Below are positions 1-9,450 of a stretch of DNA of 64,000 bases, in pieces; position 1 is the stretch's first letter; each line of letters opens with the position of its first letter. A program made the translations under genes and the position numbers. The DNA is from Undibacterium sp. KW1 (GTDB lineage Bacteria; Pseudomonadota; Gammaproteobacteria; Burkholderiales; Burkholderiaceae_D): NCBI RefSeq assembly GCF_009937955.1, contig NZ_AP018439.1, positions 5,394,001-5,458,000 of the forward strand, read 5' to 3'. A model generated the notes under the pieces. The model was given only the letters and a program-made list of their open reading frames with translations, did no database searches and was not told the DNA's origin.

Positions 1-591
1 CAAACCGGTATAGGTTTCATGTTTGCACCGAATCACCATGCGGCGATGAAGCATGCGGCGCCGGTGCGCCGTGAACTGGGTGTACGTACCATCTTCAATA
101 TCCTGGGGCCACTGACCAACCCTGCTGGCGCACCGAATATCTTGATGGGCGTATTCCACCCTGATCTGGTGGGTATACAAATCCGCGTCTTGCAAAGACT
201 GGGGGCGCAACATGCACTGGTGGTGTGGGGGCGTGACAATATGGATGAAGTCTCACTCGGTGCACCGACCATGGTAGGTGAGCTCGTGAATGGTGAAATC
301 CGCGAATACGATATCCACCCGGAAGACTTTGGTTTGCAAATGGTATCCAACCGCAATCTGCGTGTAAATGGTGCAGACGAATCAAAAGCCAAGATATTGG
401 AAGTGATGAACAATGTTGAAGGCGCAGCAACTGATATCGTCGCCCTGAATGCAGGTACAGCCCTGTACGGTGCAGGCATAGCCACGTCGATTGCAGATGG
501 CGTCAAGCTGGCCCAGGCAGCTATCGCATCCGGCGCAGCCAAGGCCAAGCTGGAACAGTTCATAGCAGTCACCCAGCAATTAGGGAAGTAA
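1..591 (+). CDS. trpD: Anthranilate phosphoribosyltransferase (TrpD), C-terminal part
   Basis: The frame is open from the first base, so the gene starts outside the window and only about 196 C-terminal residues are present. TrpD transfers the phosphoribosyl group of PRPP to anthranilate, the second step of tryptophan synthesis, in the cytoplasm. The stretch [15 protein letters not shown] is the hallmark of the family, and a downstream DNMDEVS segment belongs to the same fold. The stop codon is four bases before the start of trpC, so the two are surely cotranscribed. Identification is firm; only the missing N-terminus, with the glycine-rich PRPP site, cannot be examined. Confidence 0.96.
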   Translation, partial: QTGIGFMFAPNHHAAMKHAAPVRRELGVRTIFNILGPLTNPAGAPNILMGVFHPDLVGIQIRVLQRLGAQHALVVWGRDNMDEVSLGAPTMVGELVNGEIREYDIHPEDFGLQMVSNRNLRVNGADESKAKILEVMNNVEGAATDIVALNAGTALYGAGIATSIADGVKLAQAAIASGAAKAKLEQFIAVTQQLGK

Positions 592-595
592 GCCC

Positions 596-1396
596 ATGTC
601 AGACATTTTAAATAAAATCCTGGCAGTCAAAGCCGATGAAGTGGCAGCAGCAAAGAAATATCAATCCTTTGCCAGCCTGCGTGCAGAAGTAGAGAGCAAC
701 AAGGAAGCCCAAGCAGATCTGCGCGGTTTTGAAGGCAGCTTGCGTGACAAGATTGCTGCCGGCAAGGCAGCGGTGATTGCCGAGATTAAAAAGGCTTCGC
801 CTTCAAAAGGCGTGCTGCGTCCCGACTTTCACCCAGCAGAGATTGCGCAAAGCTATGCTGAACACGGTGCGGCCTGTTTGTCAGTGCTGACCGATATACA
901 GTTCTTCCAGGGCGCGCCGGAATACCTGCAACAGGCGCGCGCTGCCTGCGCTCTGCCAGCATTGCGCAAGGATTTCATGATTGATCCTTACCAGATCTAT
1001 CAGGCCAGACATTGGGGAGCAGATTGCATCCTGCTCATCGCCTCTGCACTAGATCACGGCTTGATGGCCGACCTGGAAGCCTGCGCACATGAACTCGGCA
1101 TGGGTGTGCTAGTTGAGGTACATGACGCGCAAGAGCTGGACACCGCGCTGAAACTCAAGACCGCCATGCTGGGCATCAATAACCGTAACCTGCGTACTTT
1201 TGAAGTGTCTCTGGATACGACCATAGGTTTGCTGCCAAGGATTACGTCGGATAAACTGGTGATTACCGAATCCGGCATCATGTCAGCAGCGGATGTCACC
1301 CGCATGCGTGAAGCGAATGTGCATGGCTTTTTGGTGGGAGAGGCTTTTATGCGGGCTGAGAACCCAGGAGAGGAATTAGCCAAAGTGTTTGGGTAA
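596..1396 (+). CDS. trpC: Indole-3-glycerol phosphate synthase (TrpC)
   Basis: A stand-alone TrpC of 266 residues, the normal size for the monofunctional enzyme. It closes the ring of carboxyphenylamino-deoxyribulose phosphate to give indole-3-glycerol phosphate. Family signatures of the TIM barrel are visible in order: [12 protein letters not shown] near residue 62, [12 protein letters not shown] near 124, [10 protein letters not shown] near 196 and ITESGI near 222. The ATG lies four bases after the trpD stop, consistent with translational coupling in a trpD-trpC operon. It is not fused to trpF, unlike the enterobacterial protein. A hairpin overlapping the stop codon probably ends the transcript. 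Confidence 0.97.
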   Translation: MSDILNKILAVKADEVAAAKKYQSFASLRAEVESNKEAQADLRGFEGSLRDKIAAGKAAVIAEIKKASPSKGVLRPDFHPAEIAQSYAEHGAACLSVLTDIQFFQGAPEYLQQARAACALPALRKDFMIDPYQIYQARHWGADCILLIASALDHGLMADLEACAHELGMGVLVEVHDAQELDTALKLKTAMLGINNRNLRTFEVSLDTTIGLLPRITSDKLVITESGIMSAADVTRMREANVHGFLVGEAFMRAENPGEELAKVFG

Positions 1397-1417
1397 CTTG
1401 CGACAGAAGCGCAAGTT
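1395..1417 (+). terminator. Hairpin at the end of the trp genes
   Basis: A perfect 8-bp inverted repeat (AACTTGCG, 7-nt loop, CGCAAGTT) overlaps the trpC stop codon. There is no strong T-run after it, so it may be a weak terminator or an mRNA 3'-end stabiliser rather than a classical intrinsic terminator. The following 170 bases to the end of the next gene hold nothing recognisable. Confidence 0.45.
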
Positions 1418-1585
1418 TAGCCCAGCCCCCCAAAAAATATAACCTTTACTCCCAATGTCGTCGCTCCTGCGCAGGCAGGAGCCCAGCGACTTTCGTTGGT
1501 TATCGACGGTACTTGTAAAGTCCGCGTAAAAAATACTCTCGCCCTTCAATGCAAACGAGGAAATTGCATCGGGCGGAAATCAAAC

Positions 1586-2218
1586 TCACCACTTACACCC
1601 CTTCCCACTTACCGTATCCGCCACGATCACCCCAGCGACAAGCAAACCGGATATGGCAACATTCCCTATTCTCGCCCCTTCCGAATACGCATTCATGCAG
1701 TTTTTGCGTTTGGCATCCGCGACGTCTCTGCCAAATTTTTCTTCCATTCTCAATTCAGTCACGGGCTGACTAAAAGCCAGTGCAGGCTCTTTCAAGCGCT
1801 GTTTCTTGTCATTCGCAACAGCGCCACGCCGCAAAGCATCGAGATCAAGCGAGGCTGAATTACTCTCAGTCGCAACTTGAGTAGCTGGCACATCAGTGAC
1901 AGGTAAGGTCTGGGGTTCAGGCGTTGAGTTTGCAGAAATTGGCTTGCTATTTTCACGAACAGATGGCAATCCCGGCGCAAGCGTCCTGGGTGACCGGACA
2001 ACTTCAGGCTGGGTTTCAGGCCTGGTTTTGGGAAGAGACTTAGTCACAGGCTGCACCATACTGATATCCAGATACGCCAGCCCGTCTTGCTTTGCTACAT
2101 ATCGTCCGTGTATCTGCCGCAAACCCAGCAACAGGAACAGGTGCAATAGAATAATCCCTGCCCAGTTCGCAGACTTTTGCCATAACGCTTGCTGCGGGTA
2201 AGAAGGTGACACTGTCAT
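1586..2218 (-). CDS. Membrane-anchored proline-rich protein of unknown function
   Basis: A 210-residue protein with a short cytoplasmic N-terminus, one hydrophobic segment at about residues 19-34 (WAGIILLHLFLLLGL), a long Pro/Thr/Ser-rich linker (about 55-120) and a small C-terminal region ending GKGCKW with two cysteines. This architecture is like TonB-type or periplasm-spanning proteins, but no TonB C-terminal domain can be recognised. The gene is alone, facing the end of the trp operon, and is separated from the upstream M61 peptidase gene by that gene's terminator. No good Shine-Dalgarno sequence precedes the ATG, so the start is uncertain. Function unknown. Confidence 0.6.
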   Translation of the reverse strand: MTVSPSYPQQALWQKSANWAGIILLHLFLLLGLRQIHGRYVAKQDGLAYLDISMVQPVTKSLPKTRPETQPEVVRSPRTLAPGLPSVRENSKPISANSTPEPQTLPVTDVPATQVATESNSASLDLDALRRGAVANDKKQRLKEPALAFSQPVTELRMEEKFGRDVADAKRKNCMNAYSEGARIGNVAISGLLVAGVIVADTVSGKGCKW

Positions 2219-2302
2219 GCAAGCCCAGGCTGAGAGATAATTTAATATGACAAAATCATACTATAGAAAGTTCAGCGCCTGCGCAGCAGAAATAGCAGAC
2301 AT

Positions 2303-2336
2303 AAAAAAACGCCGTACAGCAAATCACTGTACGGCG
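2303..2336 (-). terminator. Intrinsic terminator of the M61 peptidase gene
   Basis: A perfect 10-bp stem (CGCCGTACAG / CTGTACGGCG, 7-nt loop) is followed, on the minus strand, by a run of seven T (seen as A at 2303-2309). It lies 36 bases beyond the stop of the minus-strand peptidase gene and is a textbook rho-independent terminator for it. Confidence 0.9.
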
Positions 2337-2371
2337 CGTTATCAGATATCAGATTAGATGCAGTTTACAAC

Positions 2372-4240
2372 TTACTTCTTGCCAGACTTCTGAAAGCTTG
2401 GTCTCACCAAACTGGCAACCTTGCCTGCTGCCTGCACTGTCAGGCTCACGGCTGGTACATCATCCGCCTGCAATTTAGCCTGCACTGTCAACAATTCATC
2501 ACGGCGGAAGGCATGAATCTGCACAGTCTCACCTACGCGATACCGTCCCAGCGCCGTAGCCAGACTATCAGCAGCATCTGCAGCAGTGACACGCAAACCA
2601 TTGATGGCGATGATGAGATCGTTGGGCGACAAACCAGCGACATGTGCTGCACGGCCTTCATGTGCATTGGCGATCTTGCAGTCATTACCGTCGCGCACTA
2701 CACGCACGCCAAGGCTGGCTTTTTTATTTCCACTGCCTTCATTTACCTGCAAGGCGAAGTCTGCATACAAACCTGCCAGCGGCACATCTTCAGTACCGCG
2801 TACATGCTTGTCGAGGAAGCGGCGTACATTCACGCCTGTGACTTGCTCGACCAGACTTTCAAACTCAGTCTCGCCCAGGCCTTGCTGCTTGCCTGAGAGG
2901 CTGCGCTCATAAAAGTCGCGGCCAAATTTTTGCCACATGGCGCGCATGACGTCATCGAGGGATTTTTTACCTGCAGTTTCTGCACGTATCATCAAATCCA
3001 GGCCCAGTGCCACCAGAGAACCCTTGGTGTAATAACTGACTATCGCATTCGGTGAATTTTCATCCTGGCGATAGTACTTGGTCCAAGCATCGAAGCTGGA
3101 TTCAGCCACGCTTTGCTTTGTACGACCGCTGCCACGTGTCACCATATTGATGGTTTTGGCCAGCAATTTGAAGTAAGCAGCTTCATCAATCACGCCTGCA
3201 CGTACCAGCATCAAGTCATCATAGTAGCTGGTGAAGCCTTCAAATACCCACAGCAGGCTGGTGTAGTTTTCGTGACGCAAATCATAGCTGGCAAAGGCCG
3301 CAGGCTTGATGCGCTTGACGTTCCAGGTGTGGAAATATTCATGGCTGCACAGGCCCAAAAAGCCGCGATAGCCATCGCTCATTTCCGCCTGGTGTTTGAC
3401 TGGCAAATCAGTGCGGTTGCAAATCAACGCAGTAGAAGCACGATGCTCCAGACCGCCATAACCTTCGCCCACCACCATGGTCATGAAGACATAGCGGTCC
3501 ATTGGTGCTTTTTTGGTGCGCGGTTCGAAGAAAGCGATTTGCGTTTCACAGATTTTTTGTACATCTGCGACGATGCGCTCCATATCCATATTCGGTACTT
3601 TGCCGGTCACGACAAAATCATGCGAGATGCCGTGCGCATCAAATGTCGCCAGCGCAAAATCACCCATTTCAACCGGGTGATCTATCAGTTCATCATAATT
3701 GGCGGCTATATAAGTACCAAAGCCGTAGCGCTTGGCTTTCAGCTCAGGTAGCGACGTGGCAACGCGCCAGGTCTTGCAGGCGACATCGTCAGAACGCTGG
3801 ATATCAACCACATGCGCATTCATTTCCTGGCCATGCACGCTCAAAAATACGCTGGTGCCATTGAAGAAACCATGGCTTTGATCGAGGTGCGCTGCACGAA
3901 CCGACAAATCCCAGGCATATACTTCATAAGTGATGCGCAGAGCGCCTTTGCAAGGCGCAGCTTGCCAAGTGTGTTTGTCGAGCTTTTTCAGTGCGACTTT
4001 TTTGCCGTCAGAGCTGGCCTTGATCTGCACGATGTTGCGGGCAAATTCACGCACCATATAACTGCCGGGTATCCATGCCGGCAAGCTGACGATCTGACCA
4101 TCGGTATCAGGTGCTGCGATATCCAGCGTGACCAGGTACATATGTCCGGCCAGGTCCTTGGGGACGATGGTATATGCCAGTGCATGGGCTGATGCAGACA
4201 CGTTCGTCACTTGTCTCTTTGTTGTTATCGTTTTTTTCAT
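2372..4240 (-). CDS. M61-family metallopeptidase with C-terminal PDZ domain
   Basis: The 622-residue protein matches the glycyl-aminopeptidase/M61 family: an N-terminal beta-domain, a thermolysin-like catalytic domain, and a PDZ domain near residues 500-590 (VRVVRDGNDCKIANAHEGR, GLSPNDLIIAINGLRV). The zinc site HEYFH is at residues 300-304, and the expected downstream glutamate lies in WVFEGFTSYY about 45-50 residues later. It probably trims peptides with N-terminal glycine or alanine, with the PDZ domain binding substrate. No cleavable signal peptide is evident, so a cytoplasmic location is likely. It is a single gene closed by its own terminator. The start MKKTITTKRQ is reasonable. Confidence 0.9.
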   Translation of the reverse strand: MKKTITTKRQVTNVSASAHALAYTIVPKDLAGHMYLVTLDIAAPDTDGQIVSLPAWIPGSYMVREFARNIVQIKASSDGKKVALKKLDKHTWQAAPCKGALRITYEVYAWDLSVRAAHLDQSHGFFNGTSVFLSVHGQEMNAHVVDIQRSDDVACKTWRVATSLPELKAKRYGFGTYIAANYDELIDHPVEMGDFALATFDAHGISHDFVVTGKVPNMDMERIVADVQKICETQIAFFEPRTKKAPMDRYVFMTMVVGEGYGGLEHRASTALICNRTDLPVKHQAEMSDGYRGFLGLCSHEYFHTWNVKRIKPAAFASYDLRHENYTSLLWVFEGFTSYYDDLMLVRAGVIDEAAYFKLLAKTINMVTRGSGRTKQSVAESSFDAWTKYYRQDENSPNAIVSYYTKGSLVALGLDLMIRAETAGKKSLDDVMRAMWQKFGRDFYERSLSGKQQGLGETEFESLVEQVTGVNVRRFLDKHVRGTEDVPLAGLYADFALQVNEGSGNKKASLGVRVVRDGNDCKIANAHEGRAAHVAGLSPNDLIIAINGLRVTAADAADSLATALGRYRVGETVQIHAFRRDELLTVQAKLQADDVPAVSLTVQAAGKVASLVRPSFQKSGKK

Positions 4241-4308
4241 TCTGAACGATCTTTCTGTTTCTTAAATAATGAGTACTGAAGTGAGGAGTGGGAAGTCGGA
4301 ACAGAATT

Positions 4309-4773
4309 TTATGACGCGGTGTAATTACGTACATTGGCCGCAATAAAAGTAAATAACTGCGCCCCTACAACTGCACGTGTCAATTGCAAACGCAAATTGA
4401 TAAACCATGCTGGCACACCATAAGATTGATAGAGACGCTTGTCTATCTTGTAGGTCGCGATAAAACCGGCAACCTGCACGATAAAACCTATCAGCATATG
4501 GTTCAAAAACAGCCAGGCAATAATAATGGGAACTACGCCCCAGATCAGGACTTTTTTGTTTTCATTCTCATGCCCGCCACCTGCCATGAGAGCGACGCCC
4601 CAATGCAGGCCGCCAAGAAAAGACAAAATCACAATGCCATAATGCAGTTGTGCCTTGATCAGAGCCCCCAACCAGTCTGGATGCACGATCCAGCAAGCCA
4701 GCGTCAAAAAGATAAATGGTGCAAGCCCGGCAATGCCTATCCGTATTGCCAGTTTTCGATTGAGATTATCCAT
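4309..4773 (-). CDS. DUF3429 inner-membrane protein
   Basis: A small polytopic membrane protein (about 154 residues) with four or five hydrophobic segments. The motif LSFLGGLHWGVAL near residue 52 is typical of the DUF3429 family (YndJ/TMEM69-like). The ATG at 4773 (MDNLNRK) fits the family better than the start six codons upstream. It lies between the peptidase gene and the nucleotidyltransferase gene with more than 60 bases on either side, so it may be its own transcript. Biological role is not known. Confidence 0.75.
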   Translation of the reverse strand: MDNLNRKLAIRIGIAGLAPFIFLTLACWIVHPDWLGALIKAQLHYGIVILSFLGGLHWGVALMAGGGHENENKKVLIWGVVPIIIAWLFLNHMLIGFIVQVAGFIATYKIDKRLYQSYGVPAWFINLRLQLTRAVVGAQLFTFIAANVRNYTAS

Positions 4774-4997
4774 ACATTTTGGCAGCACCAATACCGCCCA
4801 CTTCTAAATCAGGTGGAAGAAAACCGCTATTCTATGGTTATTTTAGTTGTATAGATATATCCACAAGCTATTTAGAAGCAACAAAACTGGCGGTGAAGGT
4901 CAAAAATTGTGGAAAATCCTTAGCCGTCGTACGTATCGTCTGTGAAACCATATCTTATTTGCAGTATTTTAATCACAAAATCATTGAATCCTGTATT

Positions 4998-5612
4998 TCA
5001 AGCATTTGCTTTCCCGCCTTTACCCAAATGGCTGAGCAAGGCATCGCAGGTATCAATATCCTCATGAATGCCAGGGTCATCCACTTCTATTTGCGTGAGC
5101 GGATTGCTTTGTAAAACACTGCGGGCACCAACATCACCCTGCAAATCCAGCAATTGCGGCAAGTATTGATTGGCAAACCCAACCGGGTTACCGCGCCGTC
5201 CCTGATACACCGGCGCGACTATTCCAGCCCCTGCCTGCAAGGCTTCAAACAATAGTGATATGGTAGAAGTTTTTACTGAGGGCATATCGGCGAGGGCGAT
5301 GACCCATCCAGCACTGTCAGCGGTGGCACGCAAGGCATGTTTGAGAGAATTAGCCATGCCCGCATCAGCGTCATGACAGACCAGGCACTCAATACCCATT
5401 GCCTGCAATTGGCCTGTCAACTCCGAATTATCTGGCCTCAGCACAGCAACAACATGCGGCATGACCGCCAGCAAATTGTGTGCGCTATGCTGGGCCACCG
5501 ATTTGCCATACGCCAGTATTTGCAAGAGTTTGTCTTGCTGACCACTGGCATCAAAACGACGACCGCGTCCTGCTGCCAGCAAAATGCCTGTCCAGCGTGG
5601 CGACGAAGTCAT
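4998..5612 (-). CDS. MobA/MocA-like nucleotidyltransferase
   Basis: A 204-residue protein of the NTP-transferase fold. The N-terminal nucleotide-binding loop is LLAAGRGRRFDASG, followed by a DKLLQ lysine. Then come ALADMPSV, with the metal-binding aspartate, and RRGNPVGF and QGDVGARSVL, which are typical of molybdenum-cofactor cytidylyl/guanylyl transferases (MocA, MobA). The likely reaction is transfer of CMP or GMP to molybdopterin for insertion into a molybdoenzyme of the xanthine-dehydrogenase type; no molybdoenzyme gene is in this window to confirm it. It ends the run dsbC - this gene, 23 bases after dsbC. Confidence 0.8.
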   Translation of the reverse strand: MTSSPRWTGILLAAGRGRRFDASGQQDKLLQILAYGKSVAQHSAHNLLAVMPHVVAVLRPDNSELTGQLQAMGIECLVCHDADAGMANSLKHALRATADSAGWVIALADMPSVKTSTISLLFEALQAGAGIVAPVYQGRRGNPVGFANQYLPQLLDLQGDVGARSVLQSNPLTQIEVDDPGIHEDIDTCDALLSHLGKGGKANA

Positions 5613-5635
5613 CGTGAATTATTACTTTAAATGGA

Positions 5636-6376
5636 TTAGTTGGCTTTGCTATTGCTGGCCGCTGCAGCAATCCTGCTTTCCAGCGTTTTGACATCCAGCA
5701 TGCCAGGCGCACGCGTGCCATCTGTAAAGAAAACAGAAGGCGTACCCGTTACACGCAACTTTTGGCCAAGGGCAAAAATTTTATCGTTGGGTGTATTGCA
5801 GTTGGCAGCAGCCTCAGGTGCGACCTTGCCGTGCAACATCCATTCGTCCCAGGCCTTGTTACGGTCAGCAGAACACCAGATGTTTTTGGATTTGGTTTTG
5901 GAATCCTCTGCCAGAATGTTGTACATGAACGTGTAAACAGTGATGTTGTCCATCGTCGCCAGCGTCTTACGGAACTGTTTGCAATAGCCACAATTCGGAT
6001 CTTCAAATACCGCAATGACACGCTTGCCATCACCCTTGACCATCTTCAGAGCAGAGTCCAGCGGCAGCTCAGAAAACTTCACCTTGGTCAGGTCATCTAT
6101 CCTGGCCTTGGTGTAATTGGTGCCATTCTTTGCGTCTATGACTTCACCCGTGAACAGGAATTGTGCCTTCTCATCGGTGTACATGATATCTGAACCTATG
6201 CGTACCTCGAACAGACCTGAGTATGGCGTCTTGGTCACAGAATCAATCTTCACACCTTCGCGAAATGTGGGCTGTACCAGCTTGCGCACATTGGCTTCTT
6301 GCGCCGTCTCAGCAGCAAAGACACTGCCAGCCAAGGCCAGCGCAATGACCATCAGGCCTTGTAGAGTTTTTTTCAT
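5636..6376 (-). CDS. dsbC: Thiol:disulfide interchange protein DsbC
   Basis: The mature periplasmic disulfide isomerase carries the thioredoxin-fold active site DPNCGYCKQF and an N-terminal dimerisation domain. I place the start at MKKTLQGLMV (6376) because it begins a clean signal peptide with cleavage after SVFA; the in-frame extension of 39 residues upstream has no signal character. This gives 246 residues, close to E. coli DsbC. Two more cysteines near the C-terminus (IWCSAD, AANCNTP) match the structural disulfide. DsbB, a different Dsb branch, is found at 49607. It probably shares a transcript with the FAD hydroxylase gene upstream. Confidence 0.93.
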   Translation of the reverse strand: MKKTLQGLMVIALALAGSVFAAETAQEANVRKLVQPTFREGVKIDSVTKTPYSGLFEVRIGSDIMYTDEKAQFLFTGEVIDAKNGTNYTKARIDDLTKVKFSELPLDSALKMVKGDGKRVIAVFEDPNCGYCKQFRKTLATMDNITVYTFMYNILAEDSKTKSKNIWCSADRNKAWDEWMLHGKVAPEAAANCNTPNDKIFALGQKLRVTGTPSVFFTDGTRAPGMLDVKTLESRIAAAASNSKAN

Positions 6377-6500
6377 TTTCAATCTTCTTTCATTTTCTTC
6401 ATACTTGTGCAAGAACGTCAAAACCATAAAATGCCTGGTCTGGTTCTTGGTCGCATTCATTGCTGCAAACTTACAAACACACCACGACACCACTCCGGGC

Positions 6501-7718
6501 TTATTTCCCCATGGCGTGGGCGATTAATTTGTTCTTTATGACCGGCAAGCGGTCCAGCAAGTTCAATCCCAGATCACGTATTGTACGCAAAGGCGTCAAA
6601 TCAGATGCAAACAGGCGCGCCAAACCATCTGTGGTCGCCAGCATCAGCATCACTTCTTCCTTGCGCGCACGCTGGTAGCGGCCCAGCAAACGGGCATCAC
6701 CGCAATCACGGTGTGTTTCTTTTTCTTTAATCACTTTCAGCAAATCAACCACGTCAGCAAAACCCAGGTTCATGCCATGCCCCGCCAGCGGATGCACAGC
6801 GTGCGCAGCATCCCCCACCAGCGCAACCCGTGGCGCGATCATGCTGTGCGGCCGCATCAGACGCAAAGGAAAAGCCTTGATCGCCTCTGGCAAAACTGGC
6901 TGCAAGGCACCAAGCACTTCACCACAATATGGCATCAAACGCTCAACCAGCGCCGACAAAGGCTCGCGCAATAAAGTCTCGGCCAGTGCATCGGGTGCCG
7001 ACCATACCAGCGATACACGGTTACCCGGCAAAGGCAGCAAGGCGATAATGCCCTGCTCTTGTACAAACCACTGATGAGCAACACCATGATGCGGTTTGGT
7101 ACATTCAAAATTAGTCACCACACCCTGCTGATGATAAGAACGGTAATCCAGTCCAATATCGCAAGCACCTCGTACCCAGGACTGTGCACCATCTGCGCCG
7201 ATGATCAGAGACGCACGTATGCTGCTGCCATCGTCCAGCACTATTTGCGCAGCATCAGGCTGTACCACCAAAGCCTGCGCCCGCCCCTGCACCAACGTCA
7301 GATTTTGCGCAAACCGCAAAGCCGTATCCAGCGCCTGATTCAGATTCTTGTCTTCGATGATCCAGGCCAGTTCATTCACATGCGCGCCATAAGCATCAAA
7401 GCCCAGCCTGCCCGCATCGATACCGCCACCCTGCACCTGCATGGCTGACACAGGTGCTACCCGCGCCTGATCCAGTGCATCCCAGACTTTTAATGAAGAC
7501 AGCAAATCATGCGCCACATGGTTAAGCGCATATACCCGCACATCCCAGTCAGCAGTTGAACCGGGAGCCGGATTTGGAACAACTGCAGGCACTCCAGAAC
7601 CAGGAGCGCACAACAAGTTCACACGCAAACCCGCCTGGGCAAAGCCCAAAGCCGCCGCCTTGCCAACCGCCCCATTACCAACAATACAAATATCGCAATC
7701 CCGCACCTGAGCAGACAT
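6501..7718 (-). CDS. UbiH/UbiF/Coq6-family FAD-dependent hydroxylase
   Basis: A 405-residue flavoprotein monooxygenase of the ubiquinone-biosynthesis family. The dinucleotide fold is at the N-terminus (DICIVGNGAVGKAAALGF), the second FAD motif is IGADGAQSWVR, and the ribityl-binding GDAAHAVHPLAGHGMNLGF is near residue 300. Such enzymes hydroxylate the ubiquinone ring at C5, C6 or C7 (UbiI, UbiH, UbiF); which position cannot be read from sequence alone. I chose the ATG at 7718 (MSAQVRDC) rather than the one 11 codons upstream because a GGGGG Shine-Dalgarno-like run sits five bases before it. Confidence 0.85.
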   Translation of the reverse strand: MSAQVRDCDICIVGNGAVGKAAALGFAQAGLRVNLLCAPGSGVPAVVPNPAPGSTADWDVRVYALNHVAHDLLSSLKVWDALDQARVAPVSAMQVQGGGIDAGRLGFDAYGAHVNELAWIIEDKNLNQALDTALRFAQNLTLVQGRAQALVVQPDAAQIVLDDGSSIRASLIIGADGAQSWVRGACDIGLDYRSYHQQGVVTNFECTKPHHGVAHQWFVQEQGIIALLPLPGNRVSLVWSAPDALAETLLREPLSALVERLMPYCGEVLGALQPVLPEAIKAFPLRLMRPHSMIAPRVALVGDAAHAVHPLAGHGMNLGFADVVDLLKVIKEKETHRDCGDARLLGRYQRARKEEVMLMLATTDGLARLFASDLTPLRTIRDLGLNLLDRLPVIKNKLIAHAMGK

Positions 7719-7873
7719 CAGTCCCCCATCAAAAACCAGATAATGCCCCATTATACGGGAAGCCCACCCACCTGCCCGATGCGCCAGATCAAAGCCCCGC
7801 CATAGAGGGAAACACAGATTTTTTTAGAAAAAGCTTGCAAACCGCACCCAACATGTCTATAATTCTTGGTCTT

Positions 7874-7949
7874 GGCCTGGTAGCTCAGTCGGTAGAGCAG
7901 AGGATTGAAAATCCTTGTGTCGGTGGTTCGATTCCGCCCCGGGCCACCA
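7874..7949 (+). tRNA. tRNA-Phe (anticodon GAA)
   Basis: A 76-base cloverleaf. The acceptor arm is GGCCTGG pairing with CCGGGCC (one T-G wobble), the D arm is GCTCAGTCGGTAGAGC, the anticodon GAA is at 7907-7909 in a TTGAAAA loop, and the T arm contains GGTTCGATTCC. The CCA end is encoded at 7947-7949. It is the left border of an accessory insert. Confidence 0.97.
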
Positions 7950-7958
7950 AGGAATAAC

Positions 7959-8035
7959 CTTACAAAATGCCCGCTTCTTGAAGTGGGCATTTTTGTTTTC
8001 AAAACAACTCAGTCCTTGTGTCCGGTCTATTTCCG
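7959..8035 (+). repeat. Left copy of the tRNA-Phe 3'-flank direct repeat
   Basis: About 77 bases starting CTTACAAAAT, including the tRNA terminator and ending ATTTCCG, reappear in diverged form at 12133-12211. By eye roughly three quarters of positions agree in the same order. The two copies bracket the AAA-ATPase/protease cassette and look like attachment-site or insertion duplications. Confidence 0.6.
7964..7999 (+). terminator. Intrinsic terminator after tRNA-Phe
   Basis: The arms AAAATGCCCGCTTC and GAAGTGGGCATTTTT form a long stem with a two-base loop and one G-T pair, followed by TTTTTGTTTT. It sits 15 bases after the encoded CCA and is an excellent rho-independent terminator. Confidence 0.9.
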
Positions 8036-8415
8036 GTTCAAAGGAAAGCGTTGTTCCAACAGCCTGGGCTTCAATGTTCGACCGAACTTGCCAATTAGGA
8101 TGCGCCCCCCACCCCGAGTCACGTGGCAGACTCGAGAAGTGGCACCGTTTGTGTCCGTATAATTTGTGCCCGATGTGCCAAAATTCACAAGGTCGGGTCG
8201 GTCGCAAAGCGAAATTCGGCGACATTTTTTGGCATAAAACCGTCGAGATCGCTCTCGATGGTAAATGAGACAACTGGCGCACATTCGTCGGGAAACGATC
8301 TGCTATCCTAGATAGAATCGCATCACGCAAAATTTAGCCGCAAGCTCACCCCTAAACGCTCTTCCTCGCCGCAGGTGTAGTAGAGTAATATACAACTATA
8401 CAATTCTGGAATGTT
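8036..8415. other. Leader of the IetAS cassette, no gene seen
   Basis: About 380 bases without a credible gene on either strand; overlapping open frames here have no family features or Shine-Dalgarno sites. A TATAAT at 8158-8163 could be a -10 element, which would give a 250-base leader. The 40 bases before the ATPase start are AT-rich (TAATATACAACTATACAATT) and are an alternative promoter site. Confidence 0.4.
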
Positions 8416-9450
8416 ATGGCTAGTGCGGAACAAATCAAGGCTCTGCTGAAGTCGCACCTGAACGGCGACGATAGCCATTTTTTGTCCGTTGCGATGCAGG
8501 TTGCAGCGCACGAAGCAAAGCTGGGACACGGGAAATTGGCCGAAGAACTACGAGACATGGTCGATGCAGCCAAGGCTCGACGCGTAAATGGCCAACCTGG
8601 AAAACTTGTACAACTGAGTCAGCCGCGCGGTGAGCTTGCTAGCCTTCTTAGCGTTAGTTACCCGGCCACGCGCGTTGTCGACATGGTGCTCGATGAAGAT
8701 GTTGATAACCAACTGCTTCGTATTATCAAAGAACAACGACAGTTTGCGAAGATTCGCGAACATGGGCTGTCACCACGCCGCAAGCTTTTGCTAGTCGGGC
8801 GTCCAGGTTCAGGCAAGACTATGACTGCGTCGGCCTTGGCAGGAGAACTAGGTATACCGCTCTTCCTCGTCCGGCTTGATGCGCTCATCACCAAATTTAT
8901 GGGTGAGACCGCAGCGAAACTGCGGCAAGTTTTTGATTCTATTGCCGAGGTGCGTGGCGTTTATTTCTTCGATGAATTCGACGCTATTGGTTCACAACGC
9001 GGATTGGCGAATGACGTGGGTGAGATTCGCCGAGTGCTCAATAGCTTCTTGCAGATGATTGAACACGACCATTCGAACAGCCTCATCATCGCAGCAACAA
9101 ACCATCCTGAAATTCTTGACTATGCTCTCTTCCGTCGATTCGATGACGTGATCGAGTATAAGTTACCTGGTCATGAACAAGTCGCGATGTTGCTCAATCG
9201 TCGCCTAGGCAAATTCAAGCCAAAAAAATTCAACATGAAGATGGCTGTGAGTGAAGCCGAAACCTTGAGTTATGCCGAACTGTGCCGCGCGGTCGATGAA
9301 TCGATCAAGGACGTGATCCTTCACGATGGAGACACGGTATCAGAGACTAGCCTAATCAACATGCTGCATGAGCGTAAGCAAATCAGCGTTAAATTAACCG
9401 GCAATAATTACAAAGAGCTGCCAACCAATGACGGAACCGGTAAGCGCTAA
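8416..9450 (+). CDS. ietA: AAA-type ATPase of an IetAS-like system (IetA)
   Basis: A 344-residue AAA ATPase. It has a helical N-terminal region (1-90), Walker A GRPGSGKT at residues 128-135, Walker B FFDEFDAIG with D186-E187, a sensor-1 like AATNHPE, and an FRRFD motif in the position of the arginine finger. It overlaps the following subtilisin-like protease gene by 23 bases. AAA-ATPase plus subtilase pairs are known as IetAS: first described on Ti plasmids as a stability/incompatibility toxin-antitoxin pair, with the ATPase protective, and later listed among anti-phage defence systems. By that precedent this protein would restrain or activate the protease. The pair is inserted directly behind tRNA-Phe. 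Confidence 0.85.
   Translation: MASAEQIKALLKSHLNGDDSHFLSVAMQVAAHEAKLGHGKLAEELRDMVDAAKARRVNGQPGKLVQLSQPRGELASLLSVSYPATRVVDMVLDEDVDNQLLRIIKEQRQFAKIREHGLSPRRKLLLVGRPGSGKTMTASALAGELGIPLFLVRLDALITKFMGETAAKLRQVFDSIAEVRGVYFFDEFDAIGSQRGLANDVGEIRRVLNSFLQMIEHDHSNSLIIAATNHPEILDYALFRRFDDVIEYKLPGHEQVAMLLNRRLGKFKPKKFNMKMAVSEAETLSYAELCRAVDESIKDVILHDGDTVSETSLINMLHERKQISVKLTGNNYKELPTNDGTGKR

Noticed and set aside
1395..1585. A trp attenuator or riboswitch in the gap after trpC
   Set aside because: The hairpin lies after the last trp gene and no leader-type structure or Trp-codon peptide is visible.
2513..4192. Several 65-212 codon plus-strand open frames opposite the M61 peptidase gene
   Set aside because: They are antisense shadows of a firmly identified gene and show no domain, signal or Shine-Dalgarno support.
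7857..8330. A 157-codon minus-strand open frame across tRNA-Phe and its flank
   Set aside because: It reads through the antisense of the tRNA and terminator, has no family features, and an HRHKDFQSSALPTELPG-type peptide is the well-known artefact of translating tRNA antisense.
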